Source: Streptomyces tsukubensis (GTDB taxonomy: Bacteria > Actinomycetota > Actinomycetes > Streptomycetales > Streptomycetaceae). Taken from it: DNA of 64,000 nt. Positions 8,221 through 16,555 of the stretch are shown here, piece by piece (positions within the stretch are counted from its first letter, which is position 1; each line of letters begins with the position of its first letter). The stretch lies in NCBI RefSeq assembly GCF_009296025.1, contig NZ_CP045178.1, positions 7,750,001 to 7,814,000 on the forward strand. The letters are read 5' to 3'. The position numbers and the translations under genes are program-made. A model generated the notes under the pieces. It was not told the DNA's origin. It did no database searches and worked only from the letters and a program-made list of their open reading frames with translations.

Positions 8221-8829
8221 ATGAAACGCGCCCTTGTGGTCATAGACGTCCAGAACGAGTACGTCACGGGTGGCCTGCCGATCGCCTACCCGGCCCCGGC
8301 CATCAGCCTGGCGAACATCGCCGCGGCCGTCGACACCGCCACCCAGGAGAGCGTCCCCGTCGTGGTCGTCCAGCACGTCGCTCCGGCCGGCGCACCCCTC
8401 TTCGCCCGGGGTACGCACGGCTCCGCCCTGCACGACGTGGTGGCCTCCCGCCGCCACGACCATCTCGTGGAGAAGAGCTTCCCCTCGGCCTTCATCGGCA
8501 CCGACCTCGACGAGTGGCTGCGGCGTGCGGGCGTCGACACGCTGACCATCGCCGGCTACATGACGCAGACCTGTGACGAGTCGACCGCCCGCCACGCGTC
8601 CCAGCTCGGCTACCGGGTCGAACTGCTCTCCGACGCGACCGGTGCCCTGGCGCTGTCCAACCGGGCGGGCAGCTTGTCCGCCGCGGAGATCCACCACGCG
8701 GTGCTGGTGGTCGTGCAGGCGTTCTTCGCCTACACGGCCACAACCGCCGAGTGGGTGGACGCCATCCGTGGCAAGTCGCCACTCGGCACCCCGGACTTCG
8801 CGGCCGCGATGGACCCAGGACAGGCGTAG
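8221..8829 (+). CDS. Isochorismatase-family cysteine hydrolase
   Basis: 202 residues from ATG 8221 with GAAGGGA upstream; a longer in-frame start at 7972 would overlap the preceding gene. Triad: Asp9 in LVVIDVQNEY, Lys85 in VEKSFPSAF, Cys118 in YMTQTCDEST. The family includes isochorismatases, nicotinamidase/maleamate amidohydrolase, N-carbamoylsarcosine amidase and ureidoacrylate hydrolase; the Cys nucleophile points to an amidase rather than isochorismatase. Last gene of the rightward unit and followed by a strong hairpin. An amidase would suit late removal of nitrogen in an amine-degradation route. Precise reaction unknown. Confidence 0.85.
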   Translation: MKRALVVIDVQNEYVTGGLPIAYPAPAISLANIAAAVDTATQESVPVVVVQHVAPAGAPLFARGTHGSALHDVVASRRHDHLVEKSFPSAFIGTDLDEWLRRAGVDTLTIAGYMTQTCDESTARHASQLGYRVELLSDATGALALSNRAGSLSAAEIHHAVLVVVQAFFAYTATTAEWVDAIRGKSPLGTPDFAAAMDPGQA

Positions 8830-8856
8830 CCGGGCGGCTGATCCCGTCACGCGGAA

Positions 8857-8882
8857 GGGCCCCGGCGTCCGCGCCGGGGCCC
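8857..8882 (+). terminator. Rho-independent-like hairpin after the amine-catabolism unit
   Basis: Perfect 10-bp stem GGGCCCCGGC / GCCGGGGCCC with a 6-base loop, 27 bases after the hydrolase stop. No T-run follows, as is usual in Streptomyces. Confidence 0.7.
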
Positions 8883-8948
8883 GTTCGCGGAGGACCGAGA
8901 ACTTACGAGGGGGGATAACGGGCACAGGGGTAGAAGCAGAAGGAACGC

Positions 8949-9176
8949 GTGGCCTGCACATCGCAAGTCAACATCATCGCCGTGGTCGACGTCATCGGCG
9001 CCCTCTCAGGAAGCACCCTCTTCAACGGCAGCCTCTGCCTGATCGACAACAGCCGGGCGGAGAGCACAGGCCAGCATCCCGCACGTCGACTCGCCCGCGC
9101 TGATGCGCGTGTGAGCGTACGCGCGGACGGTCAGGACCGACAGAGGACCACACACAACGACGAGGTGGAACCATGA
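8949..9176 (+). CDS. Small protein related to the N-terminus of the next gene
   Basis: 75 residues from GTG 8949, with AGAAGGA 4 bases upstream. The first ~38 residues (NIIAVVDVIGALSGSTLFNG, then LCLIDNSRAEST) parallel the N-terminus of the following protein (IIVLVDTGNALAANTLRDN, then YLFDNMKLYGSE), whereas the rest is Arg/Asp-rich and unlike it. Its TGA overlaps the next ATG as ATGA, which favours genuine translation and coupling. It may be a truncated duplicate of the downstream gene or a small partner subunit. Function unknown. Confidence 0.55.
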   Translation: MACTSQVNIIAVVDVIGALSGSTLFNGSLCLIDNSRAESTGQHPARRLARADARVSVRADGQDRQRTTHNDEVEP

Positions 9177-10057
9177 CTCAACAGCTGGCGATCATCGTGC
9201 TCGTGGACACCGGCAACGCGCTGGCGGCCAACACCCTGCGGGACAACGTCTATCTGTTCGACAACATGAAGCTGTACGGATCGGAGAGGCAGGGCACCGG
9301 CAGCCTGGTCACCGCGGTCCACGGCGCCCACTGGCATGACGGGTCCCAGGCCACGGAGCAGGTGCTCAACTGGCTCCCCTTCAGTCTGGGCTCCGTTCCG
9401 CCGACCGTGCCGCGCGGGTACGAGAGTGTTCGGGCCAGGCAGAGCGACCGCAGGGCACTTGAGGAACTGGACGTCCTGACGGCCAAGGCGGACCCCCTCT
9501 CTCCCGCGGCCGATCTGGACCAGATCCGCAAGGTGGTCGGAACGTGGGTGAGGCCCACCTGGCGTGCCGGGGGACGCCTCGCGGACCGGGAGGTCCTCGA
9601 CGTCACCGGGGAGGTCGTCACCGACTTCACCTCGGGTCCCCACAGCTATCCCGCTCCGATGATCACCGACATCTACGGTGAGGCCGTCGACGAGCACATC
9701 ATGTTCCCCGCGGAGTACGGCTCCCCCGATCTGGTCACCGACGGCTGGTACTGGTCCGCCACAGTCGACTCGGGCCGGCCGGGCACCTACTCCTACTCCA
9801 TGCGCATCCAGCTCCACCGGCTGGTGCAGCGGGGCAGCGAGGTGTTCTGGGAGCCGGTGAACATGACCTGTCAGTCGGCGATCAGGGTCACCACCGAACC
9901 CAAGTTCAACGGCTTCACCGGCGCGGACGTCGACTCACTGCCCATCGAGCCGGGCCACCCGGGGGCCGAGTACCCGCGATATCCCGGACCGTGGCATCCG
10001 AGCGGCCCGGGCGAGGCCTGGTGGAGGGCCGGCGAGACAGGTCAGGGCGCCGCGTGA
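9173..10057 (+). CDS. Uncharacterised protein, possibly AidA/PixA (inclusion body) family
   Basis: 294 residues from ATG 9173 with GAGGTGG five bases before it. No signal peptide or membrane segment. The N-terminal IIVLVDTGNALAANTL with YLFDN and the later TDGWYWSATVD and YSYSMRIQLHR recall the AidA/PixA inclusion-body protein family, but this is a weak recollection. The C-terminus is Pro/Gly-rich (GHPGAEYPRYPGPW). Translationally coupled to a small protein that looks like a copy of its first ~38 residues. Convergent with the glycosidase gene to the right. Function not known. Confidence 0.7.
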   Translation: MTQQLAIIVLVDTGNALAANTLRDNVYLFDNMKLYGSERQGTGSLVTAVHGAHWHDGSQATEQVLNWLPFSLGSVPPTVPRGYESVRARQSDRRALEELDVLTAKADPLSPAADLDQIRKVVGTWVRPTWRAGGRLADREVLDVTGEVVTDFTSGPHSYPAPMITDIYGEAVDEHIMFPAEYGSPDLVTDGWYWSATVDSGRPGTYSYSMRIQLHRLVQRGSEVFWEPVNMTCQSAIRVTTEPKFNGFTGADVDSLPIEPGHPGAEYPRYPGPWHPSGPGEAWWRAGETGQGAA

Positions 10058-10113
10058 GGCGGTTGACCGCGGGGCTCCACCGGTGAACCGGCGGGGTCCC
10101 GCTCCCCGGCCGA

Positions 10114-10142
10114 CCCGGGTCCTGCCCAGGGCCGGACCCGGG
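10114..10142. terminator. Bidirectional hairpin between convergent genes
   Basis: Stem CCCGGGTCC / GGACCCGGG (9 bp, 11-base loop) located between the + strand gene ending at 10057 and the - strand gene ending at 10165. Confidence 0.6.
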
Positions 10143-10164
10143 GAGGCTCCCGCAAGAGACCTGG

Positions 10165-12069
10165 TCAGCTGTTCAGCGTCCATTTCTGGTTGGTGGCGCC
10201 CGTGCAGCTCCAGATCTGCGCGCGGGCGCCGTTCGCCGTGGAACGGTCGGTGATGTCGAGGCACTTGTCCGCCGCGGTGTTGACGACGTCGTGGCTCGCC
10301 GCGTCGTACGTCCACCCCTGCGCACCCGTGCCGTTGCAGTCGTAGAGCTGCACTTTCGCCCCGTCGGCGGTCGAAGCGCCGGTGACGTCGAGGCACCTGC
10401 CGCCCGTGCGGACCGTGCCGTCGGCGCCGAGCGTCCAGCGTTGACCGGCCGCGCCCGTGCAGGACCAGAGCCGCGCCGCCGAGCCGTTGGCGGTGCCCGA
10501 GGCGTCGAGGCACTTGCCGCCGGGACCGGTCAGGGTCCCCGCCCGCTCCTCGCCGCCGCTCTGGTCCCCTGACCAGGTGAAGGTGGCCGAGGTCCTGCCG
10601 GGGAGCTGGTACGTGAAGTGCCGGCCGCCCCAGTTCGCGGTGAGGGTGCGCGCCCCCGCGGAGTCGTTGTAGGCGATGAGCGCCTTCGAGCCGTCGGTGT
10701 TGCGCCAGGCCACGTTCGGTACGTCACCGCTCGCGGTCGAGGCGACGCGGGCGGCCCCCGGGCGGACGAACTTGGTGAGGTGGCCCATCGTGTAGTACTC
10801 GATGGTGTAGTCGACCTGCCCGCTGCGGCCGTCCCCGTCGTGCACGGTGATCAGCCCGTCGCAGGTGCCGCAACCGCCGTTGTGCGGTCCTCGGTTCTGG
10901 TCCACGGCGAGCGACCACTTCGTCACCGACTTCGCCCAGTTGCGGGTGTAGCCGATGATGTCGCTCATGTCCTCGCGCTGCTGGTTGGCGATCCAGGTGC
11001 CTCCGGAGTGCTCGGTCTGAAAGGCGTCGAGACGCGGGTACTTGTTGTGGATCTCTGTCTGCTTGCCGATGTCGCCGCCGTAGCCGTGCCAGGCGATCCC
11101 ACCGAAGTTCGGGTGGTCGCGCACCGCCGCGTCGTCCACGGTGGGCGCCGCGTAGGCGTCGTAGGTGTCCCAGTTCCAGTCGTGCGCGAGCACCTTGGTC
11201 TTCAGTCCCGCACTCTGGAGCTTGGGAAGCAGTTCGCTCTTGGTGAAGTAGGCGAGCCCCGAGCCGTTCCAGCTCATGGAGGGGTAACTGGAGCAGCAGG
11301 TCGGCTCGTTCTGCGCCGTCACGTAGTCGATCGGCACCCCGGCGGCCTGGTAGCCCTGGAGGTACTTCACGAAATAGTCCGCGTAGGTGCCGTAGTTCTC
11401 CGCCTTCAGCCAGCCGCCGTTGAGCTGGCCGTTGTCCTTCATCCAGGCGGGCGCCGTCCACGGCGAGGCGACCGTGGTGAGCTGCGGATTGAGCCGCTTG
11501 GCCTGCTGAGTGAGGGGCAGAACGGCGGCCTGGTCGTGGGCGAGCGAGAACCTGGAGAGCGAGGGATCGCTCTGACCGGCGGGGACGTCGTCGTAGGTGT
11601 AGCCGAAGCGGGCCAGGTCGGAGCCGCCCATCGGATTGCGCAGGAAGGAGAGACCGATGCCGTCGGTGGGGGAGAAGAGCTTGGTCATCGTCTGGTCGAG
11701 CGCCGTCTGCGAGAGCGCGCCGCTCTCCTTCATCAGGTAGGCGGCGGTGTCGGTGAAGGAGGCGCCGCCGCCCGTGAAGGTCTGGTAGCGGGTGTTCTCG
11801 TCCACGGAGACCGTCGTCCCGCCGGTGGCGGTGCCCGGCTGGAAGGCGAAGGGCGCCTGCCGCTCCAGTCCGCGCGTGACGTGTCTGCCACCGGAGTCGT
11901 CGGTGGTGGTGAGGTAGGCGGTGACCTGCTCACCGGCGGCGTGCGCCGGTGCGGTCCCGGCGGCGCCGAGTCCTGCGGCGGTGAGCGCGCCGGTCAGCAG
12001 CAGACGCAGCAGACGGCGCGGGGCACGGGAAGGGGCGCCGGTGATCCGGCCGCCCGGTCTACGGGACAT
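10165..12069 (-). CDS. Secreted GH30-family glycosidase with C-terminal ricin-type lectin (CBM13)
   Basis: 634 residues. N-terminal signal peptide with Arg-rich start and hydrophobic stretch ending near AHA. Catalytic (beta/alpha)8 region ~50-410: acid/base Glu in VTAQNEPTC and nucleophile Glu in FQTEHSGG, matching GH30 (beta-glucosidase/beta-1,6-glucanase/xylanase group); a beta-sandwich follows (~420-495). Residues ~505-634 form a beta-trefoil with three repeats, each with KCLD or RCLD and QRW/QGW/QKW signatures. Likely an extracellular polysaccharide hydrolase that binds galactose/xylan-like sugars. Its neighbour at 12182-14353 also carries a ricin-type lectin, and a LacI regulator follows. 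Confidence 0.85.
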   Translation of the reverse strand: MSRRPGGRITGAPSRAPRRLLRLLLTGALTAAGLGAAGTAPAHAAGEQVTAYLTTTDDSGGRHVTRGLERQAPFAFQPGTATGGTTVSVDENTRYQTFTGGGASFTDTAAYLMKESGALSQTALDQTMTKLFSPTDGIGLSFLRNPMGGSDLARFGYTYDDVPAGQSDPSLSRFSLAHDQAAVLPLTQQAKRLNPQLTTVASPWTAPAWMKDNGQLNGGWLKAENYGTYADYFVKYLQGYQAAGVPIDYVTAQNEPTCCSSYPSMSWNGSGLAYFTKSELLPKLQSAGLKTKVLAHDWNWDTYDAYAAPTVDDAAVRDHPNFGGIAWHGYGGDIGKQTEIHNKYPRLDAFQTEHSGGTWIANQQREDMSDIIGYTRNWAKSVTKWSLAVDQNRGPHNGGCGTCDGLITVHDGDGRSGQVDYTIEYYTMGHLTKFVRPGAARVASTASGDVPNVAWRNTDGSKALIAYNDSAGARTLTANWGGRHFTYQLPGRTSATFTWSGDQSGGEERAGTLTGPGGKCLDASGTANGSAARLWSCTGAAGQRWTLGADGTVRTGGRCLDVTGASTADGAKVQLYDCNGTGAQGWTYDAASHDVVNTAADKCLDITDRSTANGARAQIWSCTGATNQKWTLNS

Positions 12070-12119
12070 GCGCAGGCCCTTCCTGACAGGTGTGGAGTGG
12101 GGGGAGTGGGGGTGGTGCG

Positions 12120-12160
12120 ACGTGCGGGGGGCTTCCCGGGGCAGCGGGCCCCCCGCACGT
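12120..12160 (-). terminator. Strong hairpin terminator
   Basis: Perfect 12-bp stem ACGTGCGGGGGG / CCCCCCGCACGT with a 17-base loop, starting 21 bases beyond the stop of the - strand lectin/beta-helix gene, so it separates that gene from the GH30 gene. Confidence 0.7.
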
Positions 12161-12181
12161 ACGGGGTGAAGGAGACGGCCT

Positions 12182-14353
12182 CTACGGGTAGTCGGTCAGA
12201 TAGGCGACGTTGTTGCTGGGGGTCACCCTGTTGCCCGTGTTGTTGATGATGTGGTTGATGGTGCCCGAGCCGCCGAGGACGGTGGTCACCATGTCGTGGA
12301 AGCGGACACCGCTCGTCTGTGGCACTTCGAAGGAATGGTCCTCGACGACCGAGGGGTTCACGTTGAAGTACGCGTAGCTGCCCAGGCCCCAGGCCTCGTG
12401 GCGGCTGACGCCGGAGGCGACCTTGTAGGCGGGGTAGCCCTGGGTCGAACCGTTCGTCCAGGCGCTCTGGTTGGGCGGGTCGTAGGGCAGTTCGTTCTGG
12501 AAGAAGTAGGTGCGCCCGCCCTCGCCGTTCCAGATGACCTGCGTCTTCTGGTAGTGCTCCACGAAGAGGCCGTACGAGGTGACATCCCGCCCGTTGACGA
12601 CGAGACCGGTGTCCGCGGTGTTGGTGTTCCAGCCGACCGTTCCGCCGTTGCCGTGATCGGCGCGCCAGGCCCAGGTGTGGTCGATGATCGTGTCGTCGCT
12701 GTTGACCACGAGGGACTTGCTCGCTCTGCCGACGGTGGCGCCGCCGATGCGCAGGAAGACGTCGCTGAGCACGGTGGGGTCGGCGGAGTGGTCGGCGGAG
12801 GAGCCGGTGGGGCCGACCTCCATCAGCGTGGCGGAGTTGGTCGTGCCCGCGTCGATGAGGACCCCGGCGACCTTGACGCCGTCCACGTCGGCGGTGGACA
12901 CGGCGGTGATGCCGTTGTCCGGCACGAGGGTGGCCAGGCCCATACCCAGTACCACCGTGTCGGGGCGGGTGACCTTGAGTGTCTGGTCGAGGTGGTAGAC
13001 GCCCGGGGTGATGAGCAGGTTCTTCCCCGCGGCGAGGGCCGCGTTCATGTCGGCCGCGCCGGCGCCCGGCCTGGCGATGTAGAACCGGTCGATGGGCAGG
13101 TCCGACCCGGTCTGTGTCTTTCCGCTCCAGGTGGTCGCGGCGGCGTCGGTCTGGAGTCCCGGCACGAACACCTTCCAGGCGTCCGCCCCGTCGACGTGCA
13201 GGAACGGCTTCTCCGCGTTGACGGGCGCGGCGCCGACCGTGGTGTACGTGGGGAAGCTCTGCGCGGGCGCGCCCTGGTCACCGACGAAGACCATGTTCCA
13301 GTTCGACCCGGACCAGGAACCCATCTTGCTGTTCTTGGTCAGGAACTGCTGCTGCGAACCTGACTGGATCTGCCCGTCGATCCTGCTGTCGGAGATGAAG
13401 CCGCCGCTCGACCAGCCGCCGTCGTCGAGCTTGAGGTCCCCGCGTACGTGCATCCGCCGGTACGGGGCGGCCTGCGACACCGCCCAGCGGTCGTAGCCGT
13501 TCTTCGGCGTGACCGACATGTTCTCCGCGTCGCGCCAGAAGTTCTGTGTGGCGTTGCCCTGGAACCAGTCGGCCTCGGCGTGCACCGCGCCCCTGATGTT
13601 GACGTCGTCGGGGCTCAGGCCGAGCCCCGCCGCCTGGGTGTAGAAGCCGACATTGACGTCCGCGTCGTACGTGCCCGGCTTGAAGAGCACGGCGTAGCGC
13701 CGGCCGCCGAACTGGTTGGTCTGCTGCTGGCTGAAGATCGCGTCGAGCTTGCTCTGGATGGATGCGGAGGACATCGAGGGGTCGAAGACCACGGTGTTCG
13801 GGCCGAGGTCGGGGTTGTCGCCCGTGGGCGGGTCAGGCGTGCCCGCGCCCGCGTACTCCCACTTCTGGTTGGGGGTGCCCGCGCAGTCCCAGACCTGGAG
13901 TGCGGCGCCGTCGGAGTTGTTGTTGTCCTTGATGTCGAGGCACTTGCCGGCGGCGAGGTTCACCAGGTCGTGCCCGGCGGTGTACTGCCACTTCTGGGTG
14001 GCGACCGAGTCGTAGCAGGACCACAGGTGCACGGAGGTGCCGTTGGCGGTGCCGTTGTTCACGAGGTCGAGGCACTTGCCCTTGACGGTGAGCGAGCCGT
14101 TGGCGTCTCGCGTCCAGGTCTGGTTGGGGCCCGAGGAACAGGACCACATCTGGACGCCCGCGCCGTCGGCGGTCGAACCGTCCTTGAGGTCGAGGCACTT
14201 GCCGTTGCCCTGGTTGACGATCGGACCGGGTGTCGCCGCGTCGGCGACGGTGCCGTCCACGGCGACCAGGGTGGCGGCGCCGAGCAGGACGACGGCGAAC
14301 GCGACGGTCGGCGGACGGGAACGCCGTCTGAGGCGTGTGCGGGCAGGGGACAT
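12182..14353 (-). CDS. Secreted protein: N-terminal ricin-type lectin plus right-handed beta-helix (pectin-lyase-like fold)
   Basis: 723 residues from ATG 14353 (GGAAGGA upstream); the open frame extends to 14554 but the extension has no coding character. A Tat/Sec-like signal (RLRRRSRPP then hydrophobic) precedes a beta-trefoil (~residues 40-165) with three KCLD...W repeats. After a Pro/Gly linker, ~540 residues show beta-helix character: VLFKPGTYDADVNVGFYT, GSQQQFLTKNSKMG, LLITPGVYHLDQTLKV, SLVVNSDDTIIDHTWAWRAD, YGLFVEHYQKTQVIWNG. Such proteins are common in Streptomyces and sometimes carry an 'adenylyl cyclase' label that nothing here supports. Probably a polysaccharide-active enzyme; family and bond specificity not assigned. 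Confidence 0.8.
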   Translation of the reverse strand: MSPARTRLRRRSRPPTVAFAVVLLGAATLVAVDGTVADAATPGPIVNQGNGKCLDLKDGSTADGAGVQMWSCSSGPNQTWTRDANGSLTVKGKCLDLVNNGTANGTSVHLWSCYDSVATQKWQYTAGHDLVNLAAGKCLDIKDNNNSDGAALQVWDCAGTPNQKWEYAGAGTPDPPTGDNPDLGPNTVVFDPSMSSASIQSKLDAIFSQQQTNQFGGRRYAVLFKPGTYDADVNVGFYTQAAGLGLSPDDVNIRGAVHAEADWFQGNATQNFWRDAENMSVTPKNGYDRWAVSQAAPYRRMHVRGDLKLDDGGWSSGGFISDSRIDGQIQSGSQQQFLTKNSKMGSWSGSNWNMVFVGDQGAPAQSFPTYTTVGAAPVNAEKPFLHVDGADAWKVFVPGLQTDAAATTWSGKTQTGSDLPIDRFYIARPGAGAADMNAALAAGKNLLITPGVYHLDQTLKVTRPDTVVLGMGLATLVPDNGITAVSTADVDGVKVAGVLIDAGTTNSATLMEVGPTGSSADHSADPTVLSDVFLRIGGATVGRASKSLVVNSDDTIIDHTWAWRADHGNGGTVGWNTNTADTGLVVNGRDVTSYGLFVEHYQKTQVIWNGEGGRTYFFQNELPYDPPNQSAWTNGSTQGYPAYKVASGVSRHEAWGLGSYAYFNVNPSVVEDHSFEVPQTSGVRFHDMVTTVLGGSGTINHIINNTGNRVTPSNNVAYLTDYP

Positions 14354-14856
14354 GCGGCGGTGTCCTTCCTGAGCGGGGTAAGCGGGGCCTGTCGGGGCGA
14401 GCGGCCCGTCGCGCACCGCACGCGCAGGGGAGCACGCACGGTATGAAACATTTACATATGCCGTGCAAAACAATGGGGCGCCGATCGTCCGACGGTGCCC
14501 GCGGTGCGGCAGCCGCCCCACGCGGACGCGTCGACGCGGGACGTCACGTGACACGAAGGGTGCAGGGCTTTTTACAACACGTGAAGTTAGAGCGCGGCTA
14601 TCGGACCGTCAACCCCAACGGCGTATGTGGGAAGGGGTTTCGCCGTACGTCCTGGTAGAAGCGGCCGGCTGATCGGTGCGGCAGGGACGGGCCGGGGAAA
14701 AGGACGGGGGCGGCCGGCGGTCTGTGTGCGAGGAATGGAGCCGCTCGGTGGGCGGGGTCGCGCAACATGCTTCATTTTTTGTTTCAAACGAAGCAGAGAT
14801 CGGATGCGAGGGCGGCCGCGAAAGCCGACCGTGCGACCGGTCGGCCGTCCGTTACG
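14354..14856. promoter_or_regulatory. Intergenic region with candidate LacI-type operators
   Basis: 503 bases, no convincing gene. TGAAACATTTACA (14444-14456) resembles the TGAAACGTTTCA type of LacI-family operator and lies ~90 bases upstream of the beta-helix gene. At 14769-14794, GCTTC and GAAGC flank an A/T-rich core containing TTTGTTTCAAA. Both are much poorer in G/C than their surroundings. The adjacent LacI-family gene, 14857-15879 on the same strand, ends at 14857, so these sites belong to the secreted-protein gene. Confidence 0.4.
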
Positions 14857-15879
14857 TCACTGAGCTGATCGCGGGGGCGCCGTCGACTCCCTGACCACGA
14901 GCGGCGTGGCCAGTTCGACGTGCAGGGTGTCCACCGCGTGCCCCGCGATCAGCCGCAGCAGCAGCGACACGGCGATACGGCCCATCTCCTCCAGCGGCTG
15001 CCTGACGGTGGTGAGCGCGGGGGTGATGCTCTGCCCCAGCTCACTGTCGTCGAACCCCGTGACCGACAGATCGCCCGGGACCGTCAGCCCCTTCTCGCGG
15101 GCGGCACGCACGGCCCCGGCCGCCGTCTTGTCGTTGAAGGCGACGAGGGCGGTGGGCCGAGGCTCCCCGGCCAGCAGCCGCAGCGCCGCCGTGTGCCCCT
15201 GCTCCGTGGTGGGCTCGGTGATCTCCGCCGTCAGCGCGGGATCGGGCAGCAGACCGGTCTCGGCGAGGGCGGCGGTGTGCCCCACCAGCCGGTTGCGGCT
15301 GGCCAGCCAGGAACGGGGGCCGCCGATGAAGCCGATCCGCCGGTGGCCCAGGCCCAGCAGGTGCTGAGTGACCCGGCGCGCCCCGGCGGCGTGGGCGGCC
15401 GAGACCGAGGCCACGTCCTCGGGCAGTTCCACGCGCGGGTCCACGACCACCAGCGGGTAGCGCCGCGCGTGCAGCGCCGCCAGGTCCCGCGTCGAACTCG
15501 GCGGCAGCACCAGTACGGCCCCCGCGATGCCGGGTTCCTCGGGCAGTGCGAGCAGTGAGGTGGTGTCGCCCACCGCGCTCTCGCCCGCGTGCACCAGCGC
15601 CCGAGACCCGTGCAGCGCCAGGGTCTCGACGACGGAGGTGACGATGGTGCCGAAGTAGTCGGTCAGCGCGTAAGGGCAGTAGATGAAGACCGGCCGCGCG
15701 AGGGGCCGTGCCTCCGTCAGTCCGCCCCCGAGCCGCCGCGCCGCCTGCCGCACCATCTGCCGTGTGGCGGGGGAGACCGGCACCTGACCGTTGATCACCC
15801 GGGACACCGTGGCGATCGAGACGCCCGCCTCGTCGGCGATGGCCCGGAACGTCACCCGACCGCCAGGACGCCTACCCAC
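14857..15879 (-). CDS. LacI-family transcriptional regulator
   Basis: 340 residues. N-terminal helix-turn-helix VTFRAIADEAGVSIATVSRV with hinge RQAARRLG, then a periplasmic-binding-protein-like sugar domain: VVDPRVELPEDV, LGHRRIGFIGGP, TALVAFNDKTAAGAV, DLSVTGFDDSELGQ, TTVRQPLEEMG. Members repress carbohydrate-use genes and release on sugar binding. It lies upstream of and collinear with the two secreted carbohydrate-active genes, which are the likely targets; candidate operators lie in 14354-14856. Effector unknown. Confidence 0.88.
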   Translation of the reverse strand: MGRRPGGRVTFRAIADEAGVSIATVSRVINGQVPVSPATRQMVRQAARRLGGGLTEARPLARPVFIYCPYALTDYFGTIVTSVVETLALHGSRALVHAGESAVGDTTSLLALPEEPGIAGAVLVLPPSSTRDLAALHARRYPLVVVDPRVELPEDVASVSAAHAAGARRVTQHLLGLGHRRIGFIGGPRSWLASRNRLVGHTAALAETGLLPDPALTAEITEPTTEQGHTAALRLLAGEPRPTALVAFNDKTAAGAVRAAREKGLTVPGDLSVTGFDDSELGQSITPALTTVRQPLEEMGRIAVSLLLRLIAGHAVDTLHVELATPLVVRESTAPPRSAQ

Positions 15880-15961
15880 CCGCCTCAGAGCTCCCCGTCA
15901 TGCGGCGAGTCTAGGGGGTGGCGCGGGCGGCCCGGCGGGCTCCGTGACGGCGCCCGCGTCG

Positions 15962-16438
15962 CTACGGCGTGACCGGCCCACCGGAACGCGCGTGCCCGGC
16001 CCTTGCCGCAGCGGGCAGGCGTGCGACGAGGTCGCCGATCGTGACCGCGCGGAGTGAGGAGCGCCAGGCCTCCCGCGCCTCGTCCATGGCGATGGCGACG
16101 CCGCAGCGTTCACGGCAGTGCTCCGGCGCCAGCGCGGCCGTACCGCGCTGCCGGATCTCCTGGCAGACGAAGTGCGGCCCGCTGCCCTCGACGGCCTCCA
16201 CCACGTCGAGCACGGTGATCCGCTCGGGGGAACGCGCCAGCCGGAAACCGCCGTTGGGGCCCGTCATGGCGTACAGCAGGCCCGCGCCGGCCATCGCCTT
16301 GAGGTGCTTGGCGAGGTACGCCTCCGAGAGGCCGTAACGCTCCGCCAGCGTCCGCCGTGACACCGACACTCCAGGTGCTGTCTGCGCCAGTGTGACCGCG
16401 CAGTGCACGCCCCATTCGACTCCCTGAGACAGCTTCAT
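15962..16438 (-). CDS. Rrf2-family transcriptional regulator with conserved-type cysteines
   Basis: 158 residues starting MKLSQGVEWGVHCAV. Winged helix: SRRTLAERYGLSEAYLAKHLK, then GGFRLAR wing and ITVLDVVEAVEG, typical Rrf2. Cysteines at 13, 92, 108 and 112; the last three lie in the loop where IscR/NsrR bind an iron-sulfur cluster, but their spacing (15 and 3 intervening residues) differs from the usual CX8CX6C-like pattern, so redox or thiol sensing is possible but unproven. Divergent from an MFS exporter with a palindromic site between them, suggesting it represses that exporter and itself. Confidence 0.85.
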   Translation of the reverse strand: MKLSQGVEWGVHCAVTLAQTAPGVSVSRRTLAERYGLSEAYLAKHLKAMAGAGLLYAMTGPNGGFRLARSPERITVLDVVEAVEGSGPHFVCQEIRQRGTAALAPEHCRERCGVAIAMDEAREAWRSSLRAVTIGDLVARLPAAARAGHARSGGPVTP

Positions 16439-16471
16439 GTCTCCATCCTAGAGATGAGAGATAGTGGACAT

Positions 16472-16490
16472 AGTTTATCCATGATAAATT
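16472..16490. promoter_or_regulatory. Rrf2-type operator palindrome
   Basis: TTTATC-CAT-GATAAA (16474-16488) is a perfect inverted repeat with A/T-rich flanks in the 117-base gap between the divergent Rrf2 and MFS genes. Rrf2 dimers bind A/T-rich dyads of this size. Confidence 0.55.
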
Positions 16491-16555
16491 CAATTCGCTG
16501 AAACCGTTGACGCGGAACGGCCGAGTCCGGGACGCAGTCGTCGAGATGGGATCCC

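Noticed and set aside
12070..12250. Hairpin at 12120-12160 as an attachment site or IS end
   Set aside because: No transposase, target duplication or tRNA nearby; position and shape suit a terminator.
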